The notes below the pieces were generated by a model, which was given only the letters and a program-made list of their open reading frames with translations, did no database searches and was not told the DNA's origin. The translations under genes were made by a program, and so were the position numbers. A stretch of DNA of 64,000 bases from Mrakia gelida (taxonomy: Eukaryota; Basidiomycota; Tremellomycetes; Cystofilobasidiales; Mrakiaceae), in NCBI GenBank assembly GCA_024345305.1, contig BRON01000004.1, positions 248,001 through 312,000 on the forward strand, in the 5' to 3' direction. Below, piece after piece: positions 53,584 through 64,000 of this stretch; the stretch's first letter is position 1; each line of letters begins with the position of its first letter.

Positions 53584-56119
53584 TCAATCGACCCTCCTCC
53601 TCTTCTCCTCGTCCCTCCCGCCTCTCTCCCTCTCGCGACTTCTGCTCCTCTCTCTCCTCCTCCCACCGTCGCCACCTCGTCCTCCATCCCTATCCCTCTC
53701 GTCCCTATCCCTTCTCCCCTCCTCCCTCTCCCTCGGTCGTCTCGACTCATCCCACCTCCCACCTCCTCGTTCCCTCTCCTTACTCCGACTTCTGCTCCTA
53801 CTCCTCCTCCGAACATCCTCGTTCCGACCCCAGCCTTGCGAGGAACGATCATTTCGGCGATCACGGTCGTCGGGTCGGCGGTCCTCTCGAGGAGGTGGGC
53901 GCGAGGAGGTGGAAGGTTGCTGTTGTTGTTGAGCTCCAACTCCCCACGAACGACTTGGACCTGATCCGAGGACGGAGGTGTTGGATCCGGTTCCTGTTGG
54001 CCCACCAGCGCCGCCGAAGGAGGAGGGACCGGCTTGGTTGTTTTGTTGTTGGTTCCAGGGGTTTTGGGGACAGTCTGCGAGGGGAGAGGGGAGAGGTCAG
54101 CGAGGGCGAGGACGAACGAACGAGGGTTTGAGTGAGGTACGAGCGGGGTGGAGAGGAGAAAAATGGGTGAACGAAAAGAAGGAAAGGGGGGCTTGAACGA
54201 ACCCTTCTTCATATGCTCTGTCGAACCACAGGTGAAGCAGCCTTGACCTCCTCCACCGGATCCTCCGAAGCCTTTCGCGGTGGTGTCTTGGTCGACGAGA
54301 TGGGTGTACTGTGGTGGAATGAGGTGAAGCGGGTTAGTTCGACGAAGACGGAAAGGGAGGTGGGGACGAGGAGGAGGGGATCGTGGACGCGACGAGAGAA
54401 AGGTCGAGGGACGAAACGAAGACGAAAACAAGAACGCACCTTGGACTGCGACATCTTTCCGAAGTTCCTCTTCTGCATGACCTTGGGTAGCGAGGAGACG
54501 TCGACGGTCGATTCCAGGGGTGCCGAGTAATCTCGTTGAAGGATCTCGTCGTCCTGTGAATAGTCGAAGAAGAGCGAGCATGATCAGTTTCGCCTTCTCG
54601 TCGTTTCGTCCCTCCTCCCTCGTCCTCTCGCCCATCAGCTCCTCCATCACCTCAACGCCAACACCTCGTCTTCTCAAAGAAGTGGAGCCAACTCACCTGA
54701 TGGAAAGCACCCTTATGCCAGAACTTCTGCAGAAACACCTGTTGACCCTTGGGCTTCTCCCTCCTCCCCTTCTCCGCCCTCTCCAGATCCTCCCTCATCC
54801 TCTCCTGCTCAGGCATCGCCCTCCTCCTCTCCACCTCGTCCCTCTCCTCCTCCCGAGCAGAAGAAGCAGCCTCGTCCCGAGCGAGTCGTTGGAGTTCTCG
54901 AAGGCGCCAGGATTCGAACTCGAGGGTTGGGTCGAGTCCGTCTGTGTCGTCCACTTCGGTGATGAGTTCGGGGGCTTCCTCTGGAGGTGGAGAGGGCATA
55001 AAGCGAAAGGAGAGGGGGGCGTCAGTCTGAGGGAGAAGAGAAGGAGAAAAGGGAGGGATGAGATGGGATGGGATGGGGAGGGACGGGTTCGAAACGAGCT
55101 GAAGACGTCTCGTAGAAACAACGACGAAGACAGGATGGACGAGAACGGCACCACTCACTCTCAGCGATCTCCCTCCTGATACTCTCAGCGACCATATCGT
55201 GCGAGTCCTTCTTCCTCTGCTCCTCCTCGGCGAGCAACTTGGCGGCAGCTGCCTCTTCCGAGAGGGTCGCGGCGTCTCGGAGGATGAGGGTTTCTCGAGC
55301 TCGTCTGTTGCGAAAGAAGAGCAGGGGTGATAGGAAAAGCGCGGGAGATGTCGAGATGATGGTCAGTCAGGTTCCAGAGGGGTCGGGTGCAAGTGAGCGG
55401 AGAAAATGGGCGAAAAGGACGAGTTGAGGGAAGGGAAGGGAAAGGGAGGAATCGAGCGAGCTCACTTTGGGACGAAGGTCGGACGAAGAGCTGGTTTGGC
55501 TGGTTCTTCCTCCTCCGAGTCGGTTTCGTATTCGCTTGAGGATCCCTATGGCCACCAAACACATCAGACGAAAGTAGAAGGTCAGCTTAGAGGCGAGGGA
55601 AAGGGTGAGCTCGAGGCGGTGGAGCTGGGGAGGAGGAAGAAGGAGACTCGAACGCACCTCGTCTGCTGCTGGAGGTTGACCTGGTCGAACGGGAGCCTTG
55701 AACTTGGGCTTGACATCCTCCTCTTCCGAATCAGTTTCCTCCTCGGATGAGCTCTCTGTAGATATGTGCGCGAGAAGGGACGAAGGGTGAGCTCGAATCC
55801 AAAGGGAAGGGAGGGAAGGAGAGAGCTCGCTCGACTTACCTTCTACCTTCCCACCTGTGACCTTCCCTTCCTTGGTGACTCCCATCTTTCCCAGAGCGAC
55901 GTTCATCCCTCTCCCTGCTCCTCCCCTGCTAGAAGGTCCTGCTGTAGAAGCGAGGAACTCTGCTCCTGAAGCGTCTTCCTGCTTGACCTCTTGATCTTGA
56001 TCGTCGTCCTCGTCCTCCTCGTCTGAATCTGACTCTGCGGCCTCCTTGGGAGCTTTCCCTTTGAAGTATCGACCGGCGGGTCGAGCGGGAACGACGGCAG
56101 GTTTGGCTCGGGAAGACAT
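53584..56119 (-). CDS. MFAP1: MFAP1-like spliceosomal protein with zinc knuckle and RS tail
   Basis: The N-terminus is acidic and Ser/Glu-rich (SSSEEETDSEEED, SSSEYETDSEEEE). The MFAP1 core follows: [96 protein letters not shown]. MFAP1 is a component of the pre-catalytic (B) spliceosome. After the core, this protein adds a CCHC knuckle (CFTCGSTEHMKKDC, CX2CX4HX4C) whose last cysteine comes from the final exon. A Gln/Gly/Ser linker and an Arg-Ser/Arg-Asp-rich tail (RRRSRSRSRSKERERG ... RERSRSRERERGG) finish the protein, ending KRRRVD-TGA at 53586-53584. The frame of the last exon was chosen because it completes the knuckle and gives the RS tail. Human MFAP1 ends soon after the [10 protein letters not shown] block. 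Confidence 0.88.
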
Positions 56120-56288
56120 GGCGAGTGAAAGTTTGCCTCTGTGTTGATGGTTGAAGATTCAAGGATGGGAACGGCAAGGGTCTCGAGGTCGACTTGACTT
56201 TCGCCGGGAGCAACTCGAAGGGAGGGCGAGCCATCTCCTTCCTTACCTTTCATCCTTCACTCCCTCCTTCAACCTTCTTCTAGTCAAA

Positions 56289-58479
56289 ATGGCGTCTCGA
56301 GGCAGGAAATCAAAGTCCAAGGGAGTAACCCTCACAATCATGGTCGGTCAGTACTCGTTTCCCCGAAGAAGGGAGCCAGAGAGCAGCTGGAGCTCGAGAG
56401 ATTGACACGTCCCTCCTTCCTTCCTTGCCTTCCCTCCTTTGCTCCCTCTTGCTGCTCGCTTCTATAGTCGGAGCTTCAGGCACTGGGCGTACTACCTTCG
56501 TCAACACTCTCTGCGAGTCGGATGTTCTCCCTCACAAGGAGATCCCTTCTCCCTCTACAGCTCACATCGAGGAAGCCATCAGGATCAAGCCCGTCAACGT
56601 CGAGCTCGAGGAGGATGGTGTTAGGATCGCTCTCACAGTCGTAGATACTCCTGGGTGAGCTCGAACTTCATTCCCCTATACACATCTCACCCCATTCGAG
56701 CTACTGACCAAAGTTGGGCTTCATTATCGCGCTCCAGCTTCGGAGATCTCATCGACAACACCTCATGGTGAGCTTCAGCCCTGGACTCCTTCCCTCCCTT
56801 CCTCCCTTCCTTCCCTCCGAATCCTGACCTCCTTCGGTGTCCTCTTTTAGCTTTGGCGAGATTCTCGGGTACATCGAGCGTCAGTTCGACGAGATCCTTT
56901 CCGAGGAGACTCGAATCAAGCGAAACCCTCGATTCCGTGACAACAGGTGAGCTCCGTTCCTTCCCTTCCTTCCTCCCCCTCCCTCCCTTGGGCTGCCTTC
57001 GTCCTCGTCTGACTCTTCTCGCGTTCGCTTTTTCTCCTCTAACGCTCTCAGGGTCCACGCTCTCCTTTACTTCATCCAACCCACCGGCCACGCTCTTCGA
57101 GAGATCGACATCGAACTCATGCGACGACTCTCCTCGAGAGTGAACGTGATTCCCGTCGTTGGGAAGTCCGACTCGCTCACTCCCAGCGAGTTGAAGGCTT
57201 TCAAGAAGAGGATTATGGAGGATATTGAGCAGTGAGTTCTTGGTCTGGCTTCATAGGTGGAGGAACAGGGGGGGAGGCTGCGATGGGAAGGAAGGAGGGA
57301 ACGAACAACTCGGAGGCACGAAGCTCATCACAACCCTTCTTCCCCTCGTCCCAGCTACTCCATCCCCGTGTTCAACTTCCCCTACGACGTCGAGGAGGAT
57401 GACGAGGAGACTATTGTTGAGAATGCTGCTCTCAGGGTACGTTCCTTCCTCGCTTTCTCTCACTCGACTCTCCTTCTCTGTTCATCGAAGCTCACACTTC
57501 CTTCCTTCCCTCCCCTCACCTTCGACTTCGCACTCCTCTAGGCCCTTCTTCCCTTCGCTCTCGTCGGATCGGAAGAGGAGATCGAGGTTGACGGGGAGCC
57601 TGTTCGAGTTCGGAGGTGAGTTTCCAGTTCCAGCTCTTGTCTCTTCTTTGTCCTTCGTTCGTTCGGCGCGTCGTCGAGCATCCTCCTGACCGTTCTTCCC
57701 TTCGTTTGGTTCGGCTCAGGTACCCCTGGGGACTCGTCGAAGTTGACAACCCCAAGCACTCGGATACCGGAGCTCTTCGAGGTGCTCTTCTCAGCTCGCA
57801 TCTCACTGACTTGAAGGAGGTTCGTCCGAGCCGTTCCTCCCTTTCCTCGCCCTCGTATACCCCTCCCTAGCTGACAATTCCCCTCCCTCCTTCTTCGACG
57901 ATTACAGATCACCCACGACTTCCTCTACGAGAACTAGTGGGTCGCACCGTCTCTTTTTTGTCTCTCGTTACCTCGCCCAACGAACTGACCCGCTTCTCCC
58001 TTCGTTTCGCGTTCCATCTTCCTACCTCAGCCGAACCGAGAAACTCTCCAAGACCAACTCGTCTCGAGACTCCACGCTCCTGCCCGCCGATCAGAGCAAC
58101 AGGATCAAGGAGGAGCAGCTCAGGAAGGAGGAGGAGAAGTTGAGGGAGGTGGAGTTGAAGGTTCAGGTCAGTCCAAACGTCCACCTTTCTTGTGTCTCCC
58201 GTCCAGGAGTTTCTCGCTCTTCTGCGTACGCTGACCCTCATTCTGTTTTAACCTTCGTGTCTAACAGCGAGAGATCCAAGAACGTCGTCAGGAACTCGTG
58301 AGTCCCGCTCCAATCTCTCCTTCTCTCGTCCACGTCTCCCAAACTTTTCTCTCGCTGACCATCCCTCCCCCCCGCTCCTTTCCTTTTCTCCCTCCCTTCA
58401 GTTGGTCAAAGAAGAAACACTCCGAAACCTCGAATCCCGTCTGGCCGCTCAGGGTCTGCAGCAGCAGGAGGGGTACTAA
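56289..58479 (+). CDS. CDC11: Septin, Cdc11 type
   Basis: Septins are GTP-binding proteins that polymerise into filaments at the bud neck and septum. The sequence has the basic N-terminus before the G domain, P-loop VVGASGTGRTTFVNTL, switch DTPGFGD, G4 motif VVGKSDSLT, and the septin-unique element (LLPFALVGSEEE, RRYPWGLVEVDNPKHSD). A C-terminal coiled coil follows (RIKEEQLRKEEEKLREVELKVQ, then REIQERRQEL, ends only). The P-loop has Arg in place of the usual Lys (G-x-G-R-T), as in yeast Cdc11, and G4 reads GKSD rather than AKAD; both point to the filament-end Cdc11 group with weak or no GTP hydrolysis. About 11 exons; intron 1 splits the codon just before the P-loop (MV-VGAS). Complete, ends QQQEGY. 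Confidence 0.93.
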
Positions 58480-58849
58480 ACTCGAACGCGTTCGCACCCT
58501 CTCGGCCTTCTTTTCGCTCGCTTGCTCGCCTTTCTTTCCTTCTGTTTCGTTTCTACCCTATGTCTGTTCTTTTTCTAGTTGGTCATACCCCTACCTTACC
58601 CTCCACTCCACGTTCCCTCTTCTTTCTCTCGCATGCCTCGCTCAATGCACACCCACGCCCGGACTCGCTTTTTCTCTTCGCTTCGTTTCGCTTTGCTTCG
58701 TAGTCTAGTCTTTTATAACCACGTTCCTTCCCCTTTCATTTGCGATTGAGAAGAACCAAGAGAGATGAAATCCAAGGATCAAAAAAATGAAACGAACCCC
58801 CAAGAAAGTGGAAGAGCGAGGACGACGGTCGACGCGTCAACTCCGCTTC

Positions 58850-59693
58850 TTACTTCCGCCCCCACTTCACCGTCTTCCCCCTCTTCACCACAGCTTGTCG
58901 TTTCTGGATCCACTCTGTTTTCCGCCGAACCCCCCCAAAAAACATCAGCTCGACTTTCCTCGCCCTCCCTCTCCAAAACAAACCCCCTTCCCTCCCTCGC
59001 GCTCGCTTCGCTCGCAAACTCACCAGGACTCCTGCTAACTCCATTCCTCCTCCTCATCGCATTATCACACACCGTCGTCCCCCCCTTCCCCTCCATCGGG
59101 TTCTGACACACATACGTCCCTCCCCCCACCTTATCGCAGTGCGTCGTAGTCGGAACGGAAGACGGACAAGGGGGGGAACCGTCGGATTGGTTAGGTTCGT
59201 AGGCGCCGTCGTTGGTGTAGGCGCAGAAAGCTGCGTTGATTCTGGGGTGGAGAGGTGGGTGGGAGGGGTTGGGTGGTTGAGGTGGGGGAGGGAAGGGGAG
59301 GTGGGTGAGCAAGAAGAAAAGAGAGAAGGAGAGGAGAAAGGGAAGCGCGAAGGCGGACTCACCCTCCACCAGTAGTACTACACGCTAAGCCTTTCCCGTT
59401 CTCGTCGTCGAAGCGGTTGTTCCAGGATTAGCCTTCGGGACAGGTTTCGACCCTAGAAAGAAAGCAAAAGGATCAGGGTCGACGTCGACATCGAGCTCAC
59501 GCTTCTCGCTCCCCCTCCTCCCGAATCGCAAACTCACGTAGTACTAGGATTACTACAAGTGTAAGTCGACCCTCCTGTCGCTCGAGCTTCGAGCGCTACG
59601 GGGCGGATGTAGCCTGCCTCGATGGGGGTGGTTCCGAGAGCGAGGATGAAGAGGAGGAGCGACGCGACGAGGGTTTTGGAGGAGGAGAGCATT
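58850..59693 (-). pseudogene. Secreted cysteine-rich protein interrupted by an in-frame TAA
   Basis: The N-terminus is a good signal peptide (MLSSSKTLVASLLLFILAL, then GTTPIEA). Four exons join in frame, with cysteines at regular spacing: STYTCSNPST, VETCPEG, KGLACSTTGGGINAAFCAYTNDGAYEP, SPPCPSSVPTTTHCDKVGGGTYVCQNP, GGTTVCDNAM and a basic end (RGKTVKWGRK). In exon 2 the codon after CPEG is TAA (59433-59431), yet the frame beyond it (SWNNRFDDENGKG) is clearly the same protein and splices properly. One base change (for example TAC to TAA) would explain it. I do not recognise the family. Small, secreted and Cys-rich proteins in fungi include effectors and cell-wall proteins, but no role is claimed. 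Confidence 0.65.
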
Positions 59694-60373
59694 TAGGCGA
59701 TGGTTCCAGGGGGGGGGCTTGGATTGCGAGTGGTGGTTGATGGATGAAACGTTGGGGTCGGAGTCTGGGCTGAAAGGTGAAAGGTGAAAAGCGCAGAGAG
59801 GAAACCAAAAGAAAAAAAGGCGCTTCGAACCTCGACGCCTCGTCCGATGATTTCACCTGCCACTTCGACTCCACAAGGCCTGGACTGAACGCTCAAGAGT
59901 AGGGGAGAGTCAGCTTGAAGAGGGGGTGCGCGGAGACAGAGTTTTGAGGGCGTGAAGAAGAGGTAGAGACGAACCGGGAGAGCGAGAAGAGTGGAGGGAC
60001 GCGAGGGAGATCAGGGTCGACGCGTCCGATTCTTCGCCTCGTCGGGCAAGCCAAAAAGCTCCGATGGTTCCAGACCCCTCTCCGCAAAAGGGCTTTTAGG
60101 TTTGTGAGAACGAGAACGAGAGAGACACCGAACCTTCGAGGCATGCTCGCTTCCGGTTCTCCCGACTCGATCTACGTTCACGTTTTGAAACGCGAGCTGG
60201 CGTCGCGAGACTCTCCGCAGAACACTCGAGTCTTCGCTTTCGGTCTCGTCGACGTAACAGAAGGCCAGAAAGTGGGAGAGAGATCATAGCATCTTGATCG
60301 TCGTCGTCGTTTCCCTCCACAAAAGCTTTTGGCGTTTTCCTCGTCCGCTCGCGTCGCTTTGAGATGAGCTTCC
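59694..60373. other. Intergenic stretch upstream of the secreted gene
   Basis: A minus-strand frame beginning at 60143 (MPRRFGVSLVLVLTNLK) has a GTTCGT donor and a later CAG, but no known motif and an uncertain end. I treat it as leader sequence or chance. One GACGCGTC is at about 60017. Confidence 0.4.
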
Positions 60374-61834
60374 CTAGTCGATGAGGTACTTCCTTTTGAA
60401 GAAGGATCGAAGGTGAAGGATCTGCGTCGATAACAAGAGCGAACGACGCGACGAGTCAGTGAAAGGGCTCGAGAAGGGAAGAAACGCGAGGAGGGAGGAG
60501 ACGAACCTGCCACGACCCAAGACAGAACAGCACGAAGAGCGTGATGAGAGCAAAGTTCTGGACTCGGGCGTTGGTGGATTCTGCAAACACGCCGAGCGAA
60601 GCGGAGATAGGGACGTCAGCTTTTCTGCTCGAGCGAGCAAGAAAGCTCAGGAACGGAACGAGACGAGCTCGAATCAACTCACCATTCGTATCCCTCATCC
60701 TCGCCTCCCTCCTCTGCAGATAAGCCAGCTCATCCACAATCTCCTTCACGACTCCCTCCAGTTTCCGCATCTCGACTTCCAGGGTGGAGAGGGATTCTTG
60801 GTTGGCGATGGCGCTGCAGCACGAACGAGACGGAAGGTCAGCTCGTGTTCGACGGTCGACCTCTAGCTCAAGCTCCTCCTCGAGAGCAAACACAGGGGCG
60901 GGTGGGTCGCGACTCACTTGTAATCCACAGCATCAGCCCCAATATCCACCTCCAGCTCTACCGTCCGCTGATGAACGACGTGGTTGGGAGCGTCTGCGAA
61001 GGAAACGAAACGAAGGTGAGCTCACACGTCCCTTCCCCTTCCCTCCCTCCCTTCGCCCTGCTCCCTTCAACCCTCCCAGCTCGACCCCAGCCAGCCACAA
61101 GAAAGGGCAAGCCGACTCACTGTAGTCCAGATAATTCCTAAAACAAACTCCGACATCCGCGTTCTCGTGCGTCGTGACAGCGAGCCTGGTCTCTCCCTTG
61201 ACGGACTTCTTGGAGAGGTAGATGTTGCCGTGTTCCGACCCATCCACGATCTCGACGTCTATGCGCTGGCTGGGACTGTGGGCGAGCGAGAACGAGGGTG
61301 AAGGAGAGGTGGGAGCGGGCGGAAGGGGATGGGACAGAAAGATGGCGAGAAGGAAGGTGAGGGAGGAAGGAAGGAGGGAGGAGAGATGAGCTTGGGTCTG
61401 CAAGAGCTCGACGAGAACGAAGAGAGAGAGGGGGAAATGAGACGGAGTTGAGAGGAGAACGTACCCAGACCCAATATTGGTAGTCACGATCACCAGGGAG
61501 TCTGAAAAAACAACAGCAAAGGAATCGAAAGGAAACGAGATGAGCTCAACCTCTCTCTCCTTCCCTCCCTTCCCCTTTCTCCCCTTCTCTTTGCAGACTC
61601 ACGAGCATTGGCGTAGTTCCAGATACACCCTAGAAACCAAACCATCGCGTGAGTCAGTACTCTTTCTGAGCCCCCATAGCAGTTGGGGTGGGACTCACTC
61701 GGTGTAGGATACTTCTCAGCGACGAGATCGAACTTGATCGCCTCTGCTGGCGTCGATCCGAACGCGAGCAGCAGGAGAAGGAAAGCACAGAAGCAGGACG
61801 GGAGAAAGGGGGAGCGTGAGGAGGTTGGTGGCAT
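60374..61834 (-). CDS. ERV25: p24-family cargo receptor Erv25 / TMED10
   Basis: p24 proteins cycle between ER and Golgi in COPII/COPI vesicles and help select cargo. The protein has a signal peptide (CFCAFLLLLLAFGSTPAEA) and a GOLD domain spread over short exons: IKFDLVAEKYP, CIWNYANADSLVIVTTNIGSG, RIDVEIVDGSEHGNIYLSKK, VCFRNYLDYS, VELEVDIGADAVDYK. A coiled coil (LSTLEVEMRKLEGVVKEIVDELAYLQRREARMRD, ends only) and one transmembrane helix (FALITLFVLFCLGSWQV) follow. The cytosolic tail ILHLRSFFKRKYLID carries the FF export signal and a K-R-K basic retrieval-like motif, which fits the Erv25/TMED10 subgroup. The two conserved luminal cysteines are present. About eight exons. It sits next to GRASP, a known partner family of p24 tails. 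Confidence 0.92.
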
Positions 61835-62122
61835 AAGTGTCGTTTCCGAGAGAAAAAGAGAGAAAAGGAGGTGGGGAGGGGGAGGGGAGTGAGGGAAGGG
61901 AAGGGGAGGGGAAGGGAGCGAGCTGAAGGTTGGGAGGTGAACGACAGAACGAAGATGTCGAAGTGGAAAAGTCGGGGTGGTTTTCGCAGCGGTTTTGTTC
62001 TAGCAAAGTTGATTCTCGTATGGGGTGATCCAGAAGCGGAGAAGTCTGAGAGACGAGCTAGAGCTCGAAGAAAGAGTACATATCTACGAGCAAAAGAGCC
62101 ACGTCCCTCCCTCCGACTTCCT

Positions 62123-63491
62123 CTACATGTCGTCGTCTCCGCCCAGATTAGGCTTAGGGATCCTGTGCAGCAACCCATAACCGATTCCACTTCCCAGCAG
62201 ACCCTCTCCTCCCCACTTCCTGTTCGGCACGAGGACGACCTCTCGGAGGGTGCTGCGAAACGAAGAACGAAGCGCGAACGCGAAGAGGTCAGCTTGAGCT
62301 CGACTTGCGAAAAAGAAGCGAAGGACTTGGAGAAGAGACGCACTCGAAGTCGTGGGAGTAGACGTAAATCCTGAGAGGTCGGTCGATGTGCTGATGCAGT
62401 GGCGAGAGGGGACGGAGAGTCAGCAAGGGAAAGAACGACGCGAGGAGATGGGAACGAGAGACGAGGGGATGGACGAACAGCTTCCACGACATCGTAGAAA
62501 TCGTTCTCGTGGTTCAGCACACCTCCCGCCCATCCTATGACCCAATCTCCGTAGGGAACGAGACCTGCAAAGAAAGGAATCGCGTGAGCTTTGGACGTGG
62601 TGCAAGGAAGAGACGGAGGGAGAAGGAAGCTCAAGCTCACCAGCACTCTCCGCCGGACTCCCCTCCATCACGTCCAACACATGCCAAACGTTCTCCAACG
62701 CCATCGCAGGCGTACAGAACCTCAAGCTGAGTCCCAACAAGCTAGCCTGTCCTCCTTCGACCGACGAGTGATGCGAGTGGCCCGAGTGTTCGTGCTCGTG
62801 GTCTTCGTGATCGTGCGACAAGGAAGAGGAGGACGAGTGCTCGCGGTGATGGGACGAGTGGGAGTGGCCGTGGTGATCATGGGAGTTGTTGGTCTTGGAG
62901 GATCGTTTCTTGAGGACTGGAGGGTGAGTTGGGGTAGAGTTGGACCCGTGATTGTGGGAGGAGTGAGAGTGAAGGGCGAGAGTTGGGGTGGACCATTGGC
63001 GGGAGGGAGTGAGGGTCACGTAGCGGGTTTCCTGACGTTTGGAGGAGTGGACGAGGAGAGTTAAGGGACGAGACTCGTATGAGTCTACCGTCGAGGCTAA
63101 GGATTCGGGGGAGAGTTCCTGGGAGGGGGTGGATGGGAGGAAAGGAGGGAGGGAAGGGGAAGGGGAAGGGAAGGTGAGCTCGAGTCGAGGATGTAGGTCG
63201 GGAGAGCTCTTCGGCTTCCAGATGAGCTAGAGCAGGATCTCGCGCGAGAACTGGACTTACAGTCTCGGCTCCTTCTATTCCTACGATGAAGTCGAAGACT
63301 TGGGACGGAGAAGAGGCAGGGAAGGAAGGAGATCAGCGACTGCTCGCTGGAAGGAGAAGGGCGAAGGGAGGTTGAAGCTCACAAGGTTCGATGCCTGCCT
63401 CAGCTGCTGGTGATCCTTCTGCGACCCTGAGTACGTGGAGAGCCTTGTCTGTAGCTGCGAGGCCTGAGTTGGAAGAAGCGGCGTTTCCCAT
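62123..63491 (-). CDS. GRH1: Golgi reassembly stacking protein (GRASP / Grh1) with histidine-rich insert
   Basis: GRASPs are peripheral Golgi and ER-exit-site proteins made of two PDZ domains. They act in Golgi stacking, p24 binding and unconventional secretion. The start MGNAASS has Gly2 and a serine at position 6, a myristoylation signal. PDZ1: [28 protein letters not shown], then [26 protein letters not shown] (ends quoted). PDZ2: [64 protein letters not shown] and [20 protein letters not shown]. Between the Trp of PDZ1 and the LLG of PDZ2, about 85 residues rich in His, Ser and Asp/Glu are inserted ([31 protein letters not shown]), where other GRASPs have a short GGQG turn. The stop is TAG at 62125-62123. 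Confidence 0.93.
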
Positions 63492-63749
63492 ATCGAGCGA
63501 GGATGAACGTTGAGAGCGAGACGGTCGTCCTGTCGTGACTTTGGATTTGGTCGAGTTCGAGACGCAGAGAGATGAACCTTGCCGCCATCGAACCGCATCT
63601 CTCCCTTTCATAGAAGCTTGTCGAACAGGTGAGCAGAACGACCTTCGTCCTAGCCCTCTCGATATCATCGATCTGACCTTCTTGATCTCGATTCTAAAGC
63701 AGAGGTCCTCAACCAACTCGCCTTCTTCTCCCCACCCCCTCTCGTTTCG

Positions 63750-64000
63750 ATGAGCTCTCCCTTCGTCAAAAGCAAGCTCAAATCCGCTCGTGAAGCTATC
63801 GGGAAGAAGGATTTCGGGCTGGCCAAGGCTTTACTGGAACAAGTGCTCGAGCAGGAGCCAGATAACTACAATGGGTGAGCTTGAATCGTCATCTCCCTCC
63901 TTCTCCTCCTTCGAGCTCGAGCTCACCTCTTCTTTCTCTTCGTTCGCCGTCTTCCAGTCTCGTCTTCTCTGGGCTCGCCAACTTCAACTTGAAACACGTC
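63750..64000 (+). CDS. SKI3: Ski complex TPR subunit Ski3 (partial, N-terminus)
   Basis: Exon 1 (63750-63874) and the beginning of exon 2 (from 63958) are visible. The first residues (MSSPFVKSKLKSAREAIGKK, then DFGLAKALLEQVLEQEPDNYNGLVFSGLANFNL, ends only) form the first TPR of Ski3/TTC37. The KSKLKxAREAIGKKDFxxAK start is characteristic. Ski3 is the scaffold of the Ski2-Ski3-Ski8 complex that feeds mRNA into the cytoplasmic exosome. The rest of the gene, usually over 1,200 residues, lies beyond the window. It is divergent from GRH1, with 258 bp between start codons. Confidence 0.85.

Noticed and set aside
53562..54180. Long minus-strand frame of the last MFAP1 exon reading PKTPGTNNKTTKPVPPP
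   Set aside because: It would leave the CCHC knuckle without its last cysteine. The neighbouring frame completes the knuckle and yields an RS tail.
56466..56530. Septin P-loop with Arg instead of Lys as a dead-enzyme novelty
   Set aside because: The same change is known from yeast Cdc11, so it is a family trait, not a new feature.
1..64000. CRISPR arrays, insertion sequences, operons, ribosome binding sites
   Set aside because: The sequence is eukaryotic nuclear DNA with spliceosomal introns. No spaced direct repeats or transposase genes are seen.

Overview
The window reads as nuclear DNA of a GC-rich basidiomycete yeast, most like the red-yeast lineages (Pucciniomycotina). The reasons are dense short genes on both strands and many 50-150 nt introns with GTGAGT/GTTCGT donors, CTGAC branch sites and CAG acceptors, together with fungal markers such as Enp2, Trs33, Bud13, Mdl1, a Cdc11-type septin and Ski3. 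I know of no organelle, viral or bacterial segment in it. Spans given for genes run from start codon to stop codon and include introns. I built the exon joins by eye from splice signals and conserved protein motifs.

Layout. 0-13 kb: a partial SH3 protein, a MYND-finger protein with an MSS51-like C-terminus, the ribosome-biogenesis factor Enp2, a lineage-restricted zinc-finger gene whose start codon looks lost, two divergent F-box-like genes, and the TRAPP subunit Trs33. 13-16.5 kb: gene-poor DNA with degenerate ~180-bp tandem repeats, a 26-nt G tract, a relic of an OPT oligopeptide transporter and a tRNA-Ser. 16.5-26.5 kb: a possible chromatin-complex protein, a secreted low-complexity protein in very many small exons, 6-phosphogluconolactonase and a MARVEL membrane protein. 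26.8-34.4 kb: a large ABCC transporter, divergent from a small tail-anchored protein. 35.7-45.4 kb: a second tRNA-Ser that carries an intron, methionine aminopeptidase 1, Bud13 and a mitochondrial Mdl1-type ABC transporter. 45.8-53.4 kb: a second zinc-finger / F-box / MYND group, including an F-box pseudogene. 53.5-64 kb: MFAP1 with a zinc knuckle and RS tail, a septin, a secreted cysteine-rich gene broken by a stop codon, Erv25, GRASP (Grh1) and the start of Ski3.

The most distinctive feature is the pair of accessory groups at 0.3-10.9 kb and 45.8-53.4 kb. They hold the same three gene families (MYND/MSS51-C, an unnamed C-rich zinc finger, F-box), share promoter fragments and contain broken copies. 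This is the pattern of a fast-evolving, duplicating cluster embedded in housekeeping genes. Other points of note are exons as short as 7 nt, a strongly over-represented palindrome GACGCGTC (core of the MluI cell-cycle box), an intron-plus/intron-minus tRNA-Ser pair, and several genes interrupted by a single in-frame stop.
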